Shown piece by piece: positions 9,949 to 22,720 of a DNA stretch of 64,000 nt. Both the position numbers and the translations under genes were made by a program. Under the pieces are notes generated by a model. That model had not been told where the DNA came from. It searched no databases and saw only the letters and a list, made by a program, of their open reading frames with translations. The stretch covers positions 3,675,806 to 3,739,805 of the forward strand of contig NC_133929.1 of NCBI RefSeq assembly GCF_964199755.1, given 5' to 3'. The stretch comes from Larus michahellis (taxonomy: Eukaryota; Chordata; Aves; Charadriiformes; Laridae). Within the stretch, counting starts at the first letter, position 1; every line of letters begins with the position of its first letter.

Positions 9949-12648
9949 GAGCCTGAAGCCATTGTGCAGCAGGATAATTATGACGTAGTCGCCATCATAG
10001 AAACGTGGTGGGGTGACTCACGTAGCTGTAGTGCTGCCATGGATGCCTATAGGCTCTTCAGGAAGGATAGGCAAGCAAGGAGAGGTGGGGGTGTGGCCCT
10101 GTATGTTAAGGAATGTTATGAATGCTTTGAACTAAATGATGGTGATAATGAGACTGAGTGTTTCTGGGTAAGAATCAGGGGCAGGGCTAACAAGGCAGAT
10201 ATCGTAGTAGGAGTCTGTTATAGACCGCCCAATCAGGATGAGGAGGCAGATGAAATATTCTATAAACGGCTGGGAGAAGTCTCAAGATCGCGAGCTCCTG
10301 TCCTCATGGGGGACTTCAATTTGCCGGACATCTGCTGGGAATACAATACAGCAGGGAGGGAACAGTCTAAAAGGTTCCTGGAATGTACTGGGGATAACTT
10401 CCTGACACAGCTGGTGAGAGAGCCGACCAGGGAAGGTGCCCTGCTGGATCTGTTGTTTGTAAACAGGGAAGGTCTTGTGGGGGATGTGAAGGTTGGAGGC
10501 TGTCTTGGGAACAGTGACCATGAAATGACAGAGTTTTCGATTCTGCGAGAAGCAAGGAGGGGGGTCAGCAGAACTGCTACCTTGGACTTCCGGAGGGCGG
10601 ACTTTGGGCTTTTCAGGAGCCTGGTTGACAAAGTCCCCTGGGAGGCAGTCCTCCAGGGCAAAGGAGCCCAGGAAGCCTGGATGTTTTTCAAGAAGGAAGT
10701 CTTAAAGGCGCAGGAGCAGGCTGTCCCCATGTGCCAGAAGACAAGCCGTCGGGGAAAAAGACCGGCCTGGCTAAACAGGGACCTAGTGTTGCAACTTAGG
10801 GAAAAAAAGAGGATCTATGGCCTTTGGAAGGAAGGGCAGGCCACTCAAGAGGACTACAAAGAGGTAGTGAAGCTATGTAGGGAAAAAATCAGGAGGGCCA
10901 AAGCCCAGCTAGAGCTAAACCTGGCTTCTGTTGTCAAGGACAACAAAAAAAGTTTTTATAAATATATTAGCAATAAGAAGAGGACTAAGGATTATCTCTG
11001 TCCTCTAGTAGATGGGGCCGGCAACATAGTGACCAAGGATGAGGAAAAGGCTGAGGTACTTAATGCCGTCTTTGCCTCAGTCTTCAGCAGTAGGACCACC
11101 CCTGAGCTAGAAGACAGAGATGGGGAGCAGAATGAAGCCCCTGTAATCCAAAGGGAAATGGTGAGGGACCTGCTTCAGCACCTGGAGGTGCACAAATCTA
11201 TGGGGCCGGATGGGATCCACCCAAGGGTATTGAAAGAGCTGGCGGAGGTGCTCGCCAGGCCATTTTGCATCATTTATGAGCAGTCCTGGACAACCGGGGA
11301 GGTCCCAGCTGACTGGAGGTTAGCAAATGTGACACCCATCCACAAGAAGGGCCGGAAGGAGGATCCGGGGAACTACAGGCCAGTCAGTCTGACCTCGGTG
11401 CCTGGGAAGGTCATGGAACAGATCCTCCTCAGTGCCATTACACGGCACATGCAGGAGAACAGGGTGATCAGGCCCAGTCAGCATGGGTTCGTGAAGGGCA
11501 GGTCATGCCTATCAAACCTAATATCCTTCTATGATAAGGTGACCCACTTAGTGGATGAGGGAAAAGCTGTGGATGTTATCTACTTGGATTTTTGCAAAGC
11601 TTTTGACACTGTTTCCCACAGCATTCTCCTGGAGAAACTGGCTGCTCATGGCCTGGACAGGTGTACTCTTCGCTGGGTAAAAAACTGGCTGGATGGCTGT
11701 GCCCAGAGAGTGGTGGTGAATGGAGTTCAATCCAGTTGGTGTCCAGTCACAAGTGGTGTCCCCCAGGGCTCGGTACTGGGGCCGGTTCTCTTTAATATCT
11801 TTATCAATGATCTGGATGAAGGGATTGAATGCACCCTCAGTAAGTTCGCAGATGACACTAAACTGGGCGGGCGTGTTGATCTGCTTGAGGGTAGGTTGGC
11901 TCTGCAGAGGGATCTGGACGGGCTGGACCGATGGGCTGAGACCAATGGTATGAGGTTCGACAAGGCCAAGTGATGGGTCCTGCACTTGGGTCACAACAAC
12001 CCCATGCAGTGCTGCAGGATTGGAGCAGAGTGGCTCGAAAGCAGCCCAGCAGAAAAGGACCTGGGGGTGTTGGTTGACAGCCGGCTGACTATGAGCCAGC
12101 AGTGTGCCCAGGTGGCCAAGAAGGCCAACAGCATCCTAGCCTGTATCAGGAATAGTGTGGTGAGCGGGACTAGGGAAGTGATCATCCCCCTGTACTCGGC
12201 ACTGGTGAGGCCCCACCTCGAGTACTGCGTTCAGTTTTGGGCCCCTTGCTACAAGAGGGACGTTGAGGTGTTGGAGCGTGTCCAGAGAAGGGCTACAAAG
12301 CTGGTGAGGGGTCTGGAGGACAAACCTTATGAGGAATGACTGAGGGAGCTGGGGGTGTTTAGCCTGGAGAAGAGGAGGCTGAGGGGAGACCTTATCACCC
12401 TCTACAACTACCTGAAAGGAGGTTGCAGAGAGATGGGGGCTGACCTCTTCTCCCTGGTGACAAGTGATAGGACGAGAGGAAACGGGTTCAAGTTACGTCA
12501 GGGGAGGTTTAGATTGGATATTAGGAAACATTTTTTCACTGAAAGGGTTATTAAACATTGGAATAGGCTGCCCAGGGAGGTGGTGGATTCACCATCCCTG
12601 GAGGTGTTTAAAAAAAGGGTAGATGGGGCACTTAGGGACATGGTTTAG
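9949..12648 (+). pseudogene. CR1 ORF2 with two nonsense codons
   Basis: A single frame stays readable for 2.7 kb and encodes most of the endonuclease ([34 protein letters not shown]), the reverse transcriptase ([12 protein letters not shown], active site FADDTKLGG near 11,848) and the C-terminal region ending in the [10 protein letters not shown] block. Only two in-frame stops break it: TGA at 11,971-11,973 and TGA at 12,337-12,339. The start lies in earlier sequence that belongs to another element, so the first 85 or so residues of ORF2 are missing. It is non-functional because of truncation and the two stops. Confidence 0.85.
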
Positions 12649-12735
12649 AAGTGGCTTTTGTCAGGGTAGGTTAAAGGTTGGACCTGATGATCTTAAAGGT
12701 CCCTTCCAACCTCAGCAATTCTATGATTCTATAGA
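9949..12735 (+). mobile_element. CR1 LINE, 2.8 kb, 5' truncated, inserted in another CR1
   Basis: This plus-strand CR1 starts inside the endonuclease and runs to the terminal attctatg repeats at about 12,718-12,732. It interrupts the minus-strand CR1 whose halves are 12,736-13,447 and 8,752-9,948. Joining those halves restores a continuous CR1 reading across the RT linker. Few disabling changes in its ORF2 indicate a fairly young insertion. Confidence 0.85.
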
Positions 12736-13447
12736 AACGTTTCTTGTTATCCTTAACAGCTGTAGCCAGGTTGAGCTCTAGCTGCGCTTTGGCTCTCCTA
12801 ATTTTCTCCCTGCATAGCTTCGCTATATCCTTATAGTCTTCATGAGAGACCTGCCCCCTCTTCCAAAGGTCATAGACTCTCCTTTTGTTCTGGAGGTCCA
12901 GCCAAAGGTCCCTATTTAGCCAGGCCGGTCTCCTTCCCCGCCTACTTGTTTTTCGGCACACGGGGACAGCCTCCTCCTGTGCCTTTAAGACTTCTCTCTT
13001 GAAGTATGTCCAGCCTTCCTGGGCTCCTATATCCTTCAGGGCAGCCTCCCAAGGGACTTTGTCAAGCAGTCTTCTGAACAGGTCAAAGTTTGCCCTCCAG
13101 AAGGCTAAGGTGGCAGTTTTACTAACCCCTCTCCTTGTTTCCCCAAGAATCAGAAATTCTATCATCTCACGATCACTGTGCCCTAGACGGCCACCAACCT
13201 TTACTTCCCCCACAAGTTCTTCCCTGGTCACAAGAGGCAGGTCCAGGAGGGCACCTTCCCTGGTCGGCTCACTTACCAGCTGTGTGAGGAAGTTATCTTC
13301 CACACATTCCAGGAACCTCCTGGATTGTTCCCTCTCTGCTGTGTTGTATTCCCAGCAGATATCCGGGAGGTTGAAGTCCCCCACAAGAACAACGGCAAGT
13401 GACCGCAAGATTTCCCCCAGCTGCTTATAGAAAGCTTCGTCCACCAC
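12736..13447 (-). mobile_element. CR1 LINE, endonuclease part of the split copy
   Basis: The minus strand is open from 13,450 to 12,671 across the endonuclease (LVGDFNLPD, SDREMIEF where SDHEMIEF is usual, so the catalytic histidine is replaced by arginine) and the basic linker ([16 protein letters not shown]). It continues into 9,948-8,752 beyond the inserted CR1. The 5' end at about 13,447 abuts another minus-strand CR1 at a point where both read the same endonuclease region, so this copy inserted into that one. Confidence 0.85.
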
Positions 13448-14555
13448 CATGATGCTTCCTGCAGTTGAAGAAAGAACTCTTCATCAACTTTCTCTTCATG
13501 ATTGGGTGGCCTGTAGTAGCCTCCAACCACGAAGTTTCCTTTTTTGGCTTCATCTCTAATTTTCACTCACAAGCTCTCAACCTGCGCATTGATGTTCTTC
13601 AAAGATAGCTCTGTGCAATCAATCCCATTTTTGGCATAGAGGGCAACTCCCCCACCTCTCCTTCCTTGCCTGTCCCTTCTTAATAGTTTATAGCCATTAG
13701 TCAGAGTACTCCAATCGTGTGATTTATCCCACCAAGTTTCTGTGATAGCAGTCATGTTGTAGTTTTCAATCTGGCCAGCAGCTACCAGCTCCTCCTATTT
13801 GTTTCCCATGCTGCATGCATTGGTATAGAGGCACTTCATCTGGGCATCGGCCACATGACCTTTTTAAAGGAGTTTGCCTTAATTCCCTTGAGGCAATTCA
13901 CAGGTGTTTCCCTATTGCTTCCTAAGGCCTCAGCAGCCCCAGGCTCTTGTCAAGTGCTTAGATCTCCATCCCCTTCCCCCCGCTAAATCTAGTTTAAAGC
14001 TCTGTTTATAAGTCCAACCAGCTTATTGCCTAGGACACTCTTGCCCCACTTGGTCAGCTGAGCCCCATCAGCTGTCAACAGGCCCGGTTTCTCAAAGATA
14101 TGCCCAAGATCATAGAAGCCGAGACCTTGAGCATGGCCCAGCTATGCAGCCAGTCATTCACCTGTTCAATTCATTGAACTCCCTTCTCTGACTGGGAGGA
14201 CAGAGAACACCACCTGTGCTCCCAATCCCTTTAACATTGTTCTGAGAATTCTAAGGTCTAAGGTCATTGTTCTAAGGTCTCTTTTGATATTTCTGAGTCG
14301 CCTTGTTGCAGCATCGTTCGACCCTACTTGGAATAGTAGGAACGGGTCATAGTCTGCAGGCTTTACCAGGCTTGTCAGCCTCTCCATGGCATCACGAATG
14401 TGAGCTCCTGGCAGGCAGCAAACTTCTCTAGAGACTTTGTCTGGATGACAAATGGGCGCTTCAGTGCCTCTCAGCAAGGAGTCTCCAATTACTAACACCC
14501 TATGTACTTTTCTGGTGGCACTGATTCTAATGCGGGTGGGTGGTTGGACCAACTT
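13448..14555 (-). mobile_element. CR1 LINE fragment with ORF1 esterase-like domain
   Basis: On the minus strand, 14,552-14,166 encodes the SGNH-type domain of CR1 ORF1, with the nucleophile block [11 protein letters not shown] and the block VGSND. Downstream come the ORF1 tail, then ORF2 endonuclease pieces (13,755-13,567 with ITETWWDKSHD, and 13,566-13,450 with YYRPPNHE). Stops and frameshifts separate the pieces. The copy is truncated at both ends. The intact Asn in VGSND contrasts with the changed residue in the complete CR1 at 24.3-28.8 kb. Confidence 0.8.
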
Positions 14556-17241
14556 TGCTCTCTATTCTGTGGTGAGAAAAAGAGGAAAATGACACCACTT
14601 CCCAATGTTTATGTTTTCTTGCATACTCTGTGCTTTGCTTATATGGGATATCTTGAGAAAATACTGTTCTCACTGACTTCTCTCTGTCCTTTGAATGTGC
14701 TCTAGACTCCTGACCAAGGAAGGCCTGTTTTATTCAGAGCTTTCACTAGGAGGGATTTGTCAGGACATTTGACAGATTCCATGAACAAATCTGTGACACC
14801 TCTGCTAGAATCCCAGTATCAGTTCATTAGAAACCTGTGAGTCTGTGTGCCTCTGTCAGCACTTAAGTACTAATCCAAGTCCCTGTGTGTAGAAATTGTG
14901 CTCTGCAGATTGTAAAATGGATGATCTGGGTCAATTTACATTTGAATGTAGCTGAAGAGAAAAGGAGAAAAATTGACTTTAACTTCCATTTTGCTCCATG
15001 ACTTCAGGTTTAAGGACTGATCTAAATTGTGCCAGTTGATTATCTAGCTGAGTGCTCACATGATACATTGCCCTGTTCTTCTCACCCCAGAAAAGTCCCT
15101 TAAACCTTTTCTTTCTCCAACCTTCTTTGTTAAGACAATCCTCTATTGTGACTTTAAGTAGGCTTTTAAGCTGTTTTATACTGCCTGATCAATGCAAAGC
15201 AACCGGAGACAGGAATAAATATTTGGTCCCTTATGCATATGCATTTGCTATATAAATATAATATAATAATGCAGCCTGTAATTTGGTGGGGGGTTTTTTA
15301 AGCACCAAGTCCTGGATCAGGCAACTGAGTTAAATGTGATATTTGCCTGTGTCTAATCCTCATCTATCTATGATTTCCCTTTGTAATAAAACAAGGGATG
15401 GTCTAAGATCCAGTGTCCTGGTTTATTGGAACAGTGTTAGCCAAGGTATAAGAAGAAATCTATATCTCTTATGCTATGATATGGCTAGCTGTACTTTTTA
15501 TTCTCTTCAGCTTTAAGTTATAAAGTCTTGTAAGTGTTGCATGGTAGTTCACTGTGTTATGATATCTAACTTAGCTTAAAAATGTTATGGCAACAGTGAA
15601 AATCTATCACTCAGATTCTAAGAGGCAAAATAGTATTGTTAAGCCAAAAACTTGTATGCCACAATAATGCAGTGCTACAATGCATTAATTTCTGAGACAG
15701 AAAAGTGGTAGAGTATGCATATGGAGCTTAACATGCTAGTTTACAATTAACTTGCCAGGACATTTCACTTTAGTAAATTCCAGATGTCCATCTTAACTGC
15801 ACATAAGCTTTGTAGAGCTACCAATGTATTTATATTGCTCTAATGATGCACACGTGTAAAATTTGCACTCAAATATCATCTGCATTTGTTACACTCTGGT
15901 ATCTACACAGATGAGGATAATGTTGCTGCTTACACATAGCACTTTCTAATGATATACATAGATGACGCATCACTAAGAGATTTTGTTATAAATTGGCCTG
16001 ATTGACTTGAGAAGAACACAGATCAAATGAACCTAATTATGTTATCAACTGAAAGATTTAAATTGTTATTCTTATCCTCCCTCTTTATAATCACTCCAGT
16101 CTGTCTCTAAAGCAAGTGGATAATTCCTCTGAATCATCTTGATTTCTTATTTTAGGATGAGATTAATCATCTTCTGAAGGTGTCAATTTTTCTGCATTGA
16201 TGATAAGTGAGACTAAGATGACTGGACTAGGATGTCTCTCTTTTAGATACCTAAGTTATATGGAATGAATCCCACCCCAAATTGCCCAATAGCCTTGACT
16301 GGTCTGTGTACTGCTCTAGCTAACAATCAATACAATACATAAGGAATGTTAGTGTTTCACAGCTCAGAGCTGACTGTTCCAGCAGAACAGAAGAACCTTT
16401 CGCAACATTTATTTGCCTCAAATTTATTTATCCCTTTCAGGGACAATAAAAAACCAGAAGCCAAAACTTACTCAGTAAGAACATTTTTAGTGAGTGTAGT
16501 GATCCTGAAGGGAAGACCATTGCACCATTGTGATGTGGGACTTGCAGTAGCGTATACCTAAAAAAAGGGGCTATAGCGAAAGTTGATTCCCCTTTTCTCA
16601 CCATGAAATAAATGATCATGGATGCATTTTAGTGAAGCAAACAGTCAATTCCTTGCATGCTGATGTGGTAAACTTAATGTTAGAGCTGAAACAACTCTCC
16701 CTCCTTTGAAACCACAAGTAAAATTTACTGGTATTGGCCATAGTTGAATACAGCTTCATGTATTTTAGCTGAGTTGCTACCGTATACCCCACTCTTGGAT
16801 CTGGTGATATAAATCTAAAATATTGGGGTAGGTAAATAAGATTATTTCCTTGATTGCTGTATTGATGCTTATGCAGTTCGAAACAGAGAATCTGCAGATT
16901 GTCAATAAATTATGCTGGAAATGCACTGTAAACTAGAAAGGCACCAAGTTTACAATTAAATGTCACTGGGCTATCACAAGTGATCATAGAAATGTGCTGT
17001 AAAATAAAACTGAAAATTCTTTGGGCACCAGAGCCAAAGGGATTAAAATAAATGGCAGTTTCTGTAAGACTGACACGGATAAACTCTGAATGTTAACTCC
17101 AGCTAGCGCTGCTAGATATAATTTTGCAATATGTGGATATGAAGTTAAAAATACTTACTGGCATCAGGAGCAAATTCATGAAGTAGCTTGTAACCAAGAC
17201 AGTTATTTTATTTAATATGAGCCCTTTTGGGTTTTTTATAG
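14556..17241. other. Unassigned AT-rich sequence, possibly intron of the gene remnant at 17.2 kb
   Basis: No CR1, LTR or coding exon is recognisable. It ends at a plausible splice acceptor (pyrimidine-rich tract then AG at 17,240-17,241), so much of it may be intron of the ATP6AP1L-like remnant. Other exons may be present but could not be identified by eye. Confidence 0.4.
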
Positions 17242-17518
17242 ATTCAAGGTTTTTACATTAAAGAAGGACATTTTGCCTATGCAAAAGACTGCATCCTTTT
17301 TCTCTCCAGCAATACTTATGGGATTGGTTATGTCACTGTTTCTGCTGCTGGTTCTTGCCTATACTCTTCATAAGTTGATCCACCTAAAATCTTTTGACAG
17401 GCATTATGAACGTAAAGCTTCTCCTGCCTATTTTGTGCAAATGAAAGACAGTGGCATGGGGAATAAGAAAGACCCCCTGAGAACCAGTGGAAATGAATCC
17501 TATAAACTTATAAACTAG
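17242..17518 (+). pseudogene. ATP6AP1L: Terminal exon of an ATP6AP1L-like gene, apparently frameshifted
   Basis: ATP6AP1 and ATP6AP1L are type I membrane proteins; ATP6AP1 is an accessory subunit of the vacuolar proton pump. After the acceptor AG at 17,240-17,241, the first frame reads IQGFYIKEGHFAYAKDC, resembling the luminal segment before the membrane helix. From about 17,290 the next frame carries ASFFSPAILMGLVMSL, a hydrophobic transmembrane segment (LFLLLVLAYTLHKLI) and a cytoplasmic tail ending at TAG 17,516-17,518. The family motif needs both frames, which implies a loss of two bases near 17,290. An unshifted reading through the exon is also open, so the frameshift is inferred from remembered family conservation. 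Only this exon is visible. The identification as ATP6AP1L rather than ATP6AP1 rests on the longer tail and the nearby RPS23. Confidence 0.6.
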
Positions 17519-17885
17519 CAATTCTATAAAATCTATATTTATCAGCATGCATCTGTCTCAGTGAAACAAGTGGCATTTTTTTCTGCTGGCACTGTTCTAT
17601 GTAGTTTGTGCAGATTTTTCACCAAATGATGAAAGGAAAAATAGGTAACATTATGTAGCCAGTTACTGGCTGTTATTTATTGATAATCATCTCAAAGATG
17701 CCTTGGAAATCAGGACTAAAAAAAATAATACAGTGGGAGTAAGAGAATTCATGTGGTTGGAGTTTATTCCTGCAGTACAAACCAAAAATGCATATTTTTA
17801 CAGCCAGTTTACCAAGTCCTGAAAAGAAGAATCAGTAATGGAGCCTTTGAAGTTAAATAAAGATTAAAAAAATAAATATCTCCTT
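17519..17885 (+). other. Probable 3' UTR with polyA signal
   Basis: AT-rich sequence follows the stop at 17,518. A polyadenylation signal AATAAA lies at 17,856-17,861, and a second A-rich AATAAA-like stretch follows at about 17,870. This fits the end of the transcript of the ATP6AP1L-like exon. Confidence 0.45.
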
Positions 17886-20800
17886 GCCCTTCAGAAGGCA
17901 AGGGTTTTCCTTTTTTCATATTTGGTTCATCTACTCTGCTATGTGTTCTGGCAAAAGAGCATCCATTCCTTTCTCAGTGTAACTTTTTGTGTGTATTTCA
18001 TTCAGTAATTCCAAGTTACACCCCCTCCTCTTTCTCTTCATAAAAGCATCCACCTTCTTTAGCATCTTCAAAGACATAGAAACTGTGTATTCATCCACTA
18101 CACTGATGAAAAAGTGATGACTGTTATAGCAGCATCCCAATAATTTTCTCTGTCTAAACTGGAGTCTTAACTGTAAGGGTCTGGTGGGAGAACAGCAGAC
18201 ATCTGGTCAAAGGCTTACCCTTAAATTCCTGGCTCAACTCTATGCCAAAAGAAGGATTATGAGCATTATATCCTTTAATTCTAGGTTAATTTATTTTCTG
18301 TGAAATCCCATTGGTCTTCCTTGGAAATTTTACCTGAGTGGTGATATCCAGTACTATAACTGAAAATATATATAAACAAAGTGGTGGAAGCACGCCAAGA
18401 TTGAAACGGCTGCTGAGATATAATTTTTTTAGGTCACAAGTAATACTAAACCCAGCATTTTAGCAAATCTTTTGCAAAACCAGATTTAGCAACCAGCTGC
18501 CTTTTTATTTTAGAGAAAAGAATTGACTAGTTGTTTATGGTCTTTGTAAAGTGTATTACAGTGCTCTTTAAATACCTTGTGAGATGTCCAAAGCTTCTAT
18601 TTATTAGCACAGATAACACACAGACTAAATGTAGAGTCTGAAGCAATTACTCCATTTAGGAAAGCACATCAGAGGAGAAAAAAATCATCTTTGAACAGTA
18701 ACCAGATGTAAGAGACAAATTTTGGGGAACTTGGCAAAGCTGTCTGTGGCCAGTTACTGCCAATCATGATCTGTTTTGTAAATAAAACAAGCAAAACCAT
18801 GAATGCCTAGGAACCCAAATGAGGATAAAATGAGATGCAAATACAATACTGCATTCTACATGGAGCAGCTAAACACTCACCTGTTTGGTCCCCTCTCATT
18901 ACACAGCGTGATGACAAATCTAGATTAATGACAATGTCAGCAGGAGTTCAGAATGCCAGTGCTAAATAGCTGATGTTCCCTCAGAGTCTGGAGAGCAGTG
19001 CTGTTGTGCCTGGGCTTTGCTTGTATATCAGGCAATAAGCATCTGACACTAATCTGTGATAGTCTGGCTTTCAAAATTACTGTCATTCACTAATGTAAAA
19101 TATCCATTCTGCAGAGCCGTACATGGTAGCTTTGGGCATGACAGCATTCTCTAAACTTAATGTTCTCTTGGGAACAAGTGCAGTAGCCCATCCCATAGAG
19201 CTCACTTAACCTTCTGGTTAGCATCTAGTGATGCTATGGGTGCAATTCTTATCTACACCAAGATGAAGATTGCAAATAATTTTCTTGCATATTTTAAATA
19301 GACACATTGGGAAAAAGAGAGCTTCTCTCTAACCATATCCTTCACTCCTCATCTGTCCTTATAAACTTCCTTCCTTAGCTATTTTCCTACCCACATGATG
19401 TTCCCCTTGTCTCTATCTTGGTAGCGAGGGTGAGACTGTGTCTGTCAGTTTTATGCTCTAGAGACTCAACAGTGCAAATCTCCAGCATGTTGCTGCAAAA
19501 TTTTTGTTGCAGAATTAAATGATGGGTGGGGTTCCTTCAGCAGTAATGCAACTAAACGAGAGAGACAAATTTATACCCACTATTTACAAGAAAAAGAGAA
19601 TTCAGATAAAAATAAAAAAATAGAAAAGAAAAAGAAAAATCCTCTCTTTTTCTCAGCTTTTTCAAAACCATGACAGCAATTGGTATTATAGGCAACATAT
19701 ATATTATAGGCAACTCCTCTTGGTGGAGGAGTACAATTAGAAGCTGTCTATCTTCTCTCTGCTGGGACTTTTCATGTTGCAGTCATGCCAGGCAGTGACT
19801 GATGATTCTACTCTGACAGGTATATTCAGTATCATCACATTTCTGCTCAGGTATCAGCAGGAGTTAGAAAGGATAAATAAGTCAATTGAGTTAGAGAGAC
19901 AGGAAATATGATGTTAAGTCATAGGACTGGAATTATGAGCCATACATTTGTAAGAACTTAATGATATTTTAGTGGAAAAACATCACAAGAAGAAAAAAAA
20001 ACATCATCTGTACAGCTTCTGTCTCCTTGTGCCACATATAAAAATTATGCAAGACTGAAAAGACAAAACGTGGATTTTTGCATTCCCAGTAGACTCTGTT
20101 TTGTGCAAGTCAGATAAACAGCCTTTATCAAATGCACATTACAGAACAGGGTCAGTCCATTCCTCTGTTTCTGAAACAAGAAAACTCAGTTAAAATAAAC
20201 TAGTTTCTACAAAAATAAGCTACATTTGCACTAACAGCCTCATTAACAAAAGATAATCTTTTTTTACATGATCTGCATTCTGCATAATTTTGCTGCTGCA
20301 TTGGAACACAGTAGCCATTTCAACATAAATATAGCCATTCAAACAAAAGCCTTATAGCATCTTTTCAAAACTGATTTACTGGTTCAAAGTCAGGGCCCCA
20401 TCAACTTCCACTTCAAGTCAACAATTTTTATTTCCTTTAACTGAAGCAGGATAAATTTCAAAGACTTTGCAGCTCTCATTGCATAATTTTAATGCTGAAT
20501 TGAACAAATAAATACATTCATTTATCATGTTTCAGCTGCTGTAGTTTAAATTTTATATATTTACATCCCAAATTTTAGTAAACTTCATACCTGTAGGAAA
20601 CTAAGATTTCAGGTAGTACATTAACTATTGTTGCTTGACCTAAAATGGTGGACTATTGGCACAGTATTGGTTATGAATGCACAAGGAATAATCAAAGCCA
20701 AGTTCACCATGGAGACAGGAAGAAAAAAAACACAGGTCCACTTACTGGTAAGTAACACTCAAGTCCACCAAACCAGAAGAAAAGGACTTCTTTCTTTCAT

Positions 20801-22014
20801 TCAGGTTTTTCAAATGGTGCTATTCCCCTCCCCAATTAACTTTGATTCTTGCTGCAGCAGTATGGCAAGGCTTTTTGCTTCTTACACTTCTGGTATCATT
20901 TAGGGGCTTGTGCATTTCAGGCATTACTTTTATATGGTTGTGAAGAATTTCTCCATTATGTTAATGTGGGATTGAAGAAGGCCACAAAACCAAGTAAAAT
21001 GTTAGCAGGTCCTTCAGTGTCCTAGATACACCTCACATTGGTTGCAGAAAACACCTCAACCATCCTGAAAGTGTCCTGACTCAAAACATAATAATAAAAC
21101 ATGCAGAACTAGAAAAATCTTGGTAAGTAAATAAGAAGAAATCACAATTAGGTAGGTATTCACTCAGTGGTGGACAAATCCTCTTTTGTAGATGGTTGCT
21201 TTGAAATTCTCCAGTATATTTTGGTGCATCTCAAATTTGACAGCATTTTTAAAAAATAAATTCTGTGTGAAAGTCTTATCTTTATATTTGCTCTGACTGA
21301 AGGTATTTACCTTCTAAAATAAAAATAATAAATTTGGCATTCAAAATTTCCATTCAGGTATTATTTAAAACCTTTCCTGAGTTACAGTAGTCAACATATA
21401 GGTCAAATATGGAATGCCATTATCAGAATAACTTCAGTCTTTTGGTTTTGCAGCATGGTCACAGAGCAAACCTTAACCTCATGTCTTTATCTTTTAAACT
21501 TATTTAGGAGAATATTTGCTGTGTGCCACAAAAATGGAGCTGACATAATTTGTGGCAAACAGAGAAAAAAAGAATGATTCTGTGTGGTGAGTTTGGTTGT
21601 TCTGAGGAAAGGGAGAGAACTGTGTACATCCTTGCTTCCAAGCCAGTCACCTACTAAGCAGTGTGGATGGGATATGGTCTATAGTAATCCTGAATCCCAT
21701 CTGCTCCGAACCCCTGCTCTTCCACCTATTCCCATACGATGTTTTTTGTGGGCAGCTCTTCTTTCCCCTTTGCCTGGTATTTCCAGCAGAATCTTTGGAG
21801 GGGGGGGAGACAGGGACATTTAAAAAGCTGGATGCAGCCTTCAGTTTCAAAAGCCATCTCCAGGAGCACAGAAAGAAGGCCTGTTTGGGAAAATGGTAGC
21901 CTGGTATAAAGGGAGAAATTGCCATGTCAATCCAAAAAAAGATATATCCAAACATTAGGAAGAAAGAACCATATCCTTAGTAGGGGTTGCATCTTATTTA
22001 TATGCACATAAGAT
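17886..22014. other. Unassigned intergenic sequence
   Basis: No coding exon, RNA gene or repeat shared with the rest of the window was recognised. The stretch is AT-rich with short A-runs (for example 19,610-19,640). Its low repeat content contrasts with both flanks and marks it, with 14.6-17.2 kb, as the main island of ancestral sequence in the window. Confidence 0.4.
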
Positions 22015-22720
22015 TGTCCTGGTTTGAGGTAAAACAGAACCAATTTTCTGGTTTGTAATTTTACTTTTTAGCTGGGCCTCTTCTAACCGACTAAAGTCTG
22101 AAATTAACAGCATATTGTTCAGACACTGTTCACTCTCAGAGTGATAAGCCAGTTTGTGCCAAGGAATGGTAGGCACAGAGGCTCTTGCTTAGACTTATTG
22201 CTATAACAACCAAGGTCAGCTCACTTCGCTGTTTGCCCCGTTAGAGGGTCGGAAGCGGAGCAGCGCAGAGGGGTCCCACCTGCAGGGAGGAGCGGACAGG
22301 ACAGGTGACCCAAAACTGACCAACAGGGCATTCCATCCCATCTGCCCCATGCTCAGTATAAAAGCTGAGGGAGCAAAGGGTCAGCTCTCTTTCTTCAATG
22401 GCCGACGTCCGAGGAGGACCCTGTTTGTTTGTCTGCTTTTGATCCCAGTCTGAGCATTCCTGACTCCAGATCCGGAATCCAGCTCTTGCTCATCAATGAC
22501 TCCAGTCTGGGACTTTCCCTGTGCCTGCTGGTGACGCGATCGTCATCCTGGGAGCTGGATACGGGTTTGTATATATTTTACACTTTTTTTTAAATTTTAT
22601 TTTATTATTATTTATTATTTTCATTAGTTTAGTTTTTTTCTAAACTCATAAATCCCTTTCTCTCTTCCTCTCCTCTCTTTGGGGGGGGGGCATCTGTCAT
22701 TCTGATTGGCCAATCACATA
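22015..22720 (+). mobile_element. ERVL-type LTR (family TGTCCTGGTTTGAG), probably solo
   Basis: It starts tgtcctggtttgagg and is colinear with the LTRs at 39,721-40,464 and 50,895-51,618. A TATA box tataaaag lies at 22,357-22,364, with an AT-rich U5 side at 22,565-22,640. The exact right end is uncertain (near 22,720) and no target duplication was found. The copy at 50,895 follows an ERVL internal region, which gives the family assignment. Confidence 0.75.

Noticed and set aside
12885..13430. Plus-strand frame of 181 codons
   Set aside because: It is the antisense shadow of the CR1 endonuclease on the minus strand. Many similar long antisense frames accompany CR1 ORF2 throughout the window.
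15417..15450. Word gtcctggttt like the start of the ERVL LTRs
   Set aside because: Similarity stops after a dozen bases, with no TATA box or LTR end nearby.
17931..18140. Minus-strand 69-codon frame with a basic stretch
   Set aside because: It has no recognised domain, lies after the 3' UTR of the ATP6AP1L-like exon, and shows no splice sites or codon pattern to support a gene.
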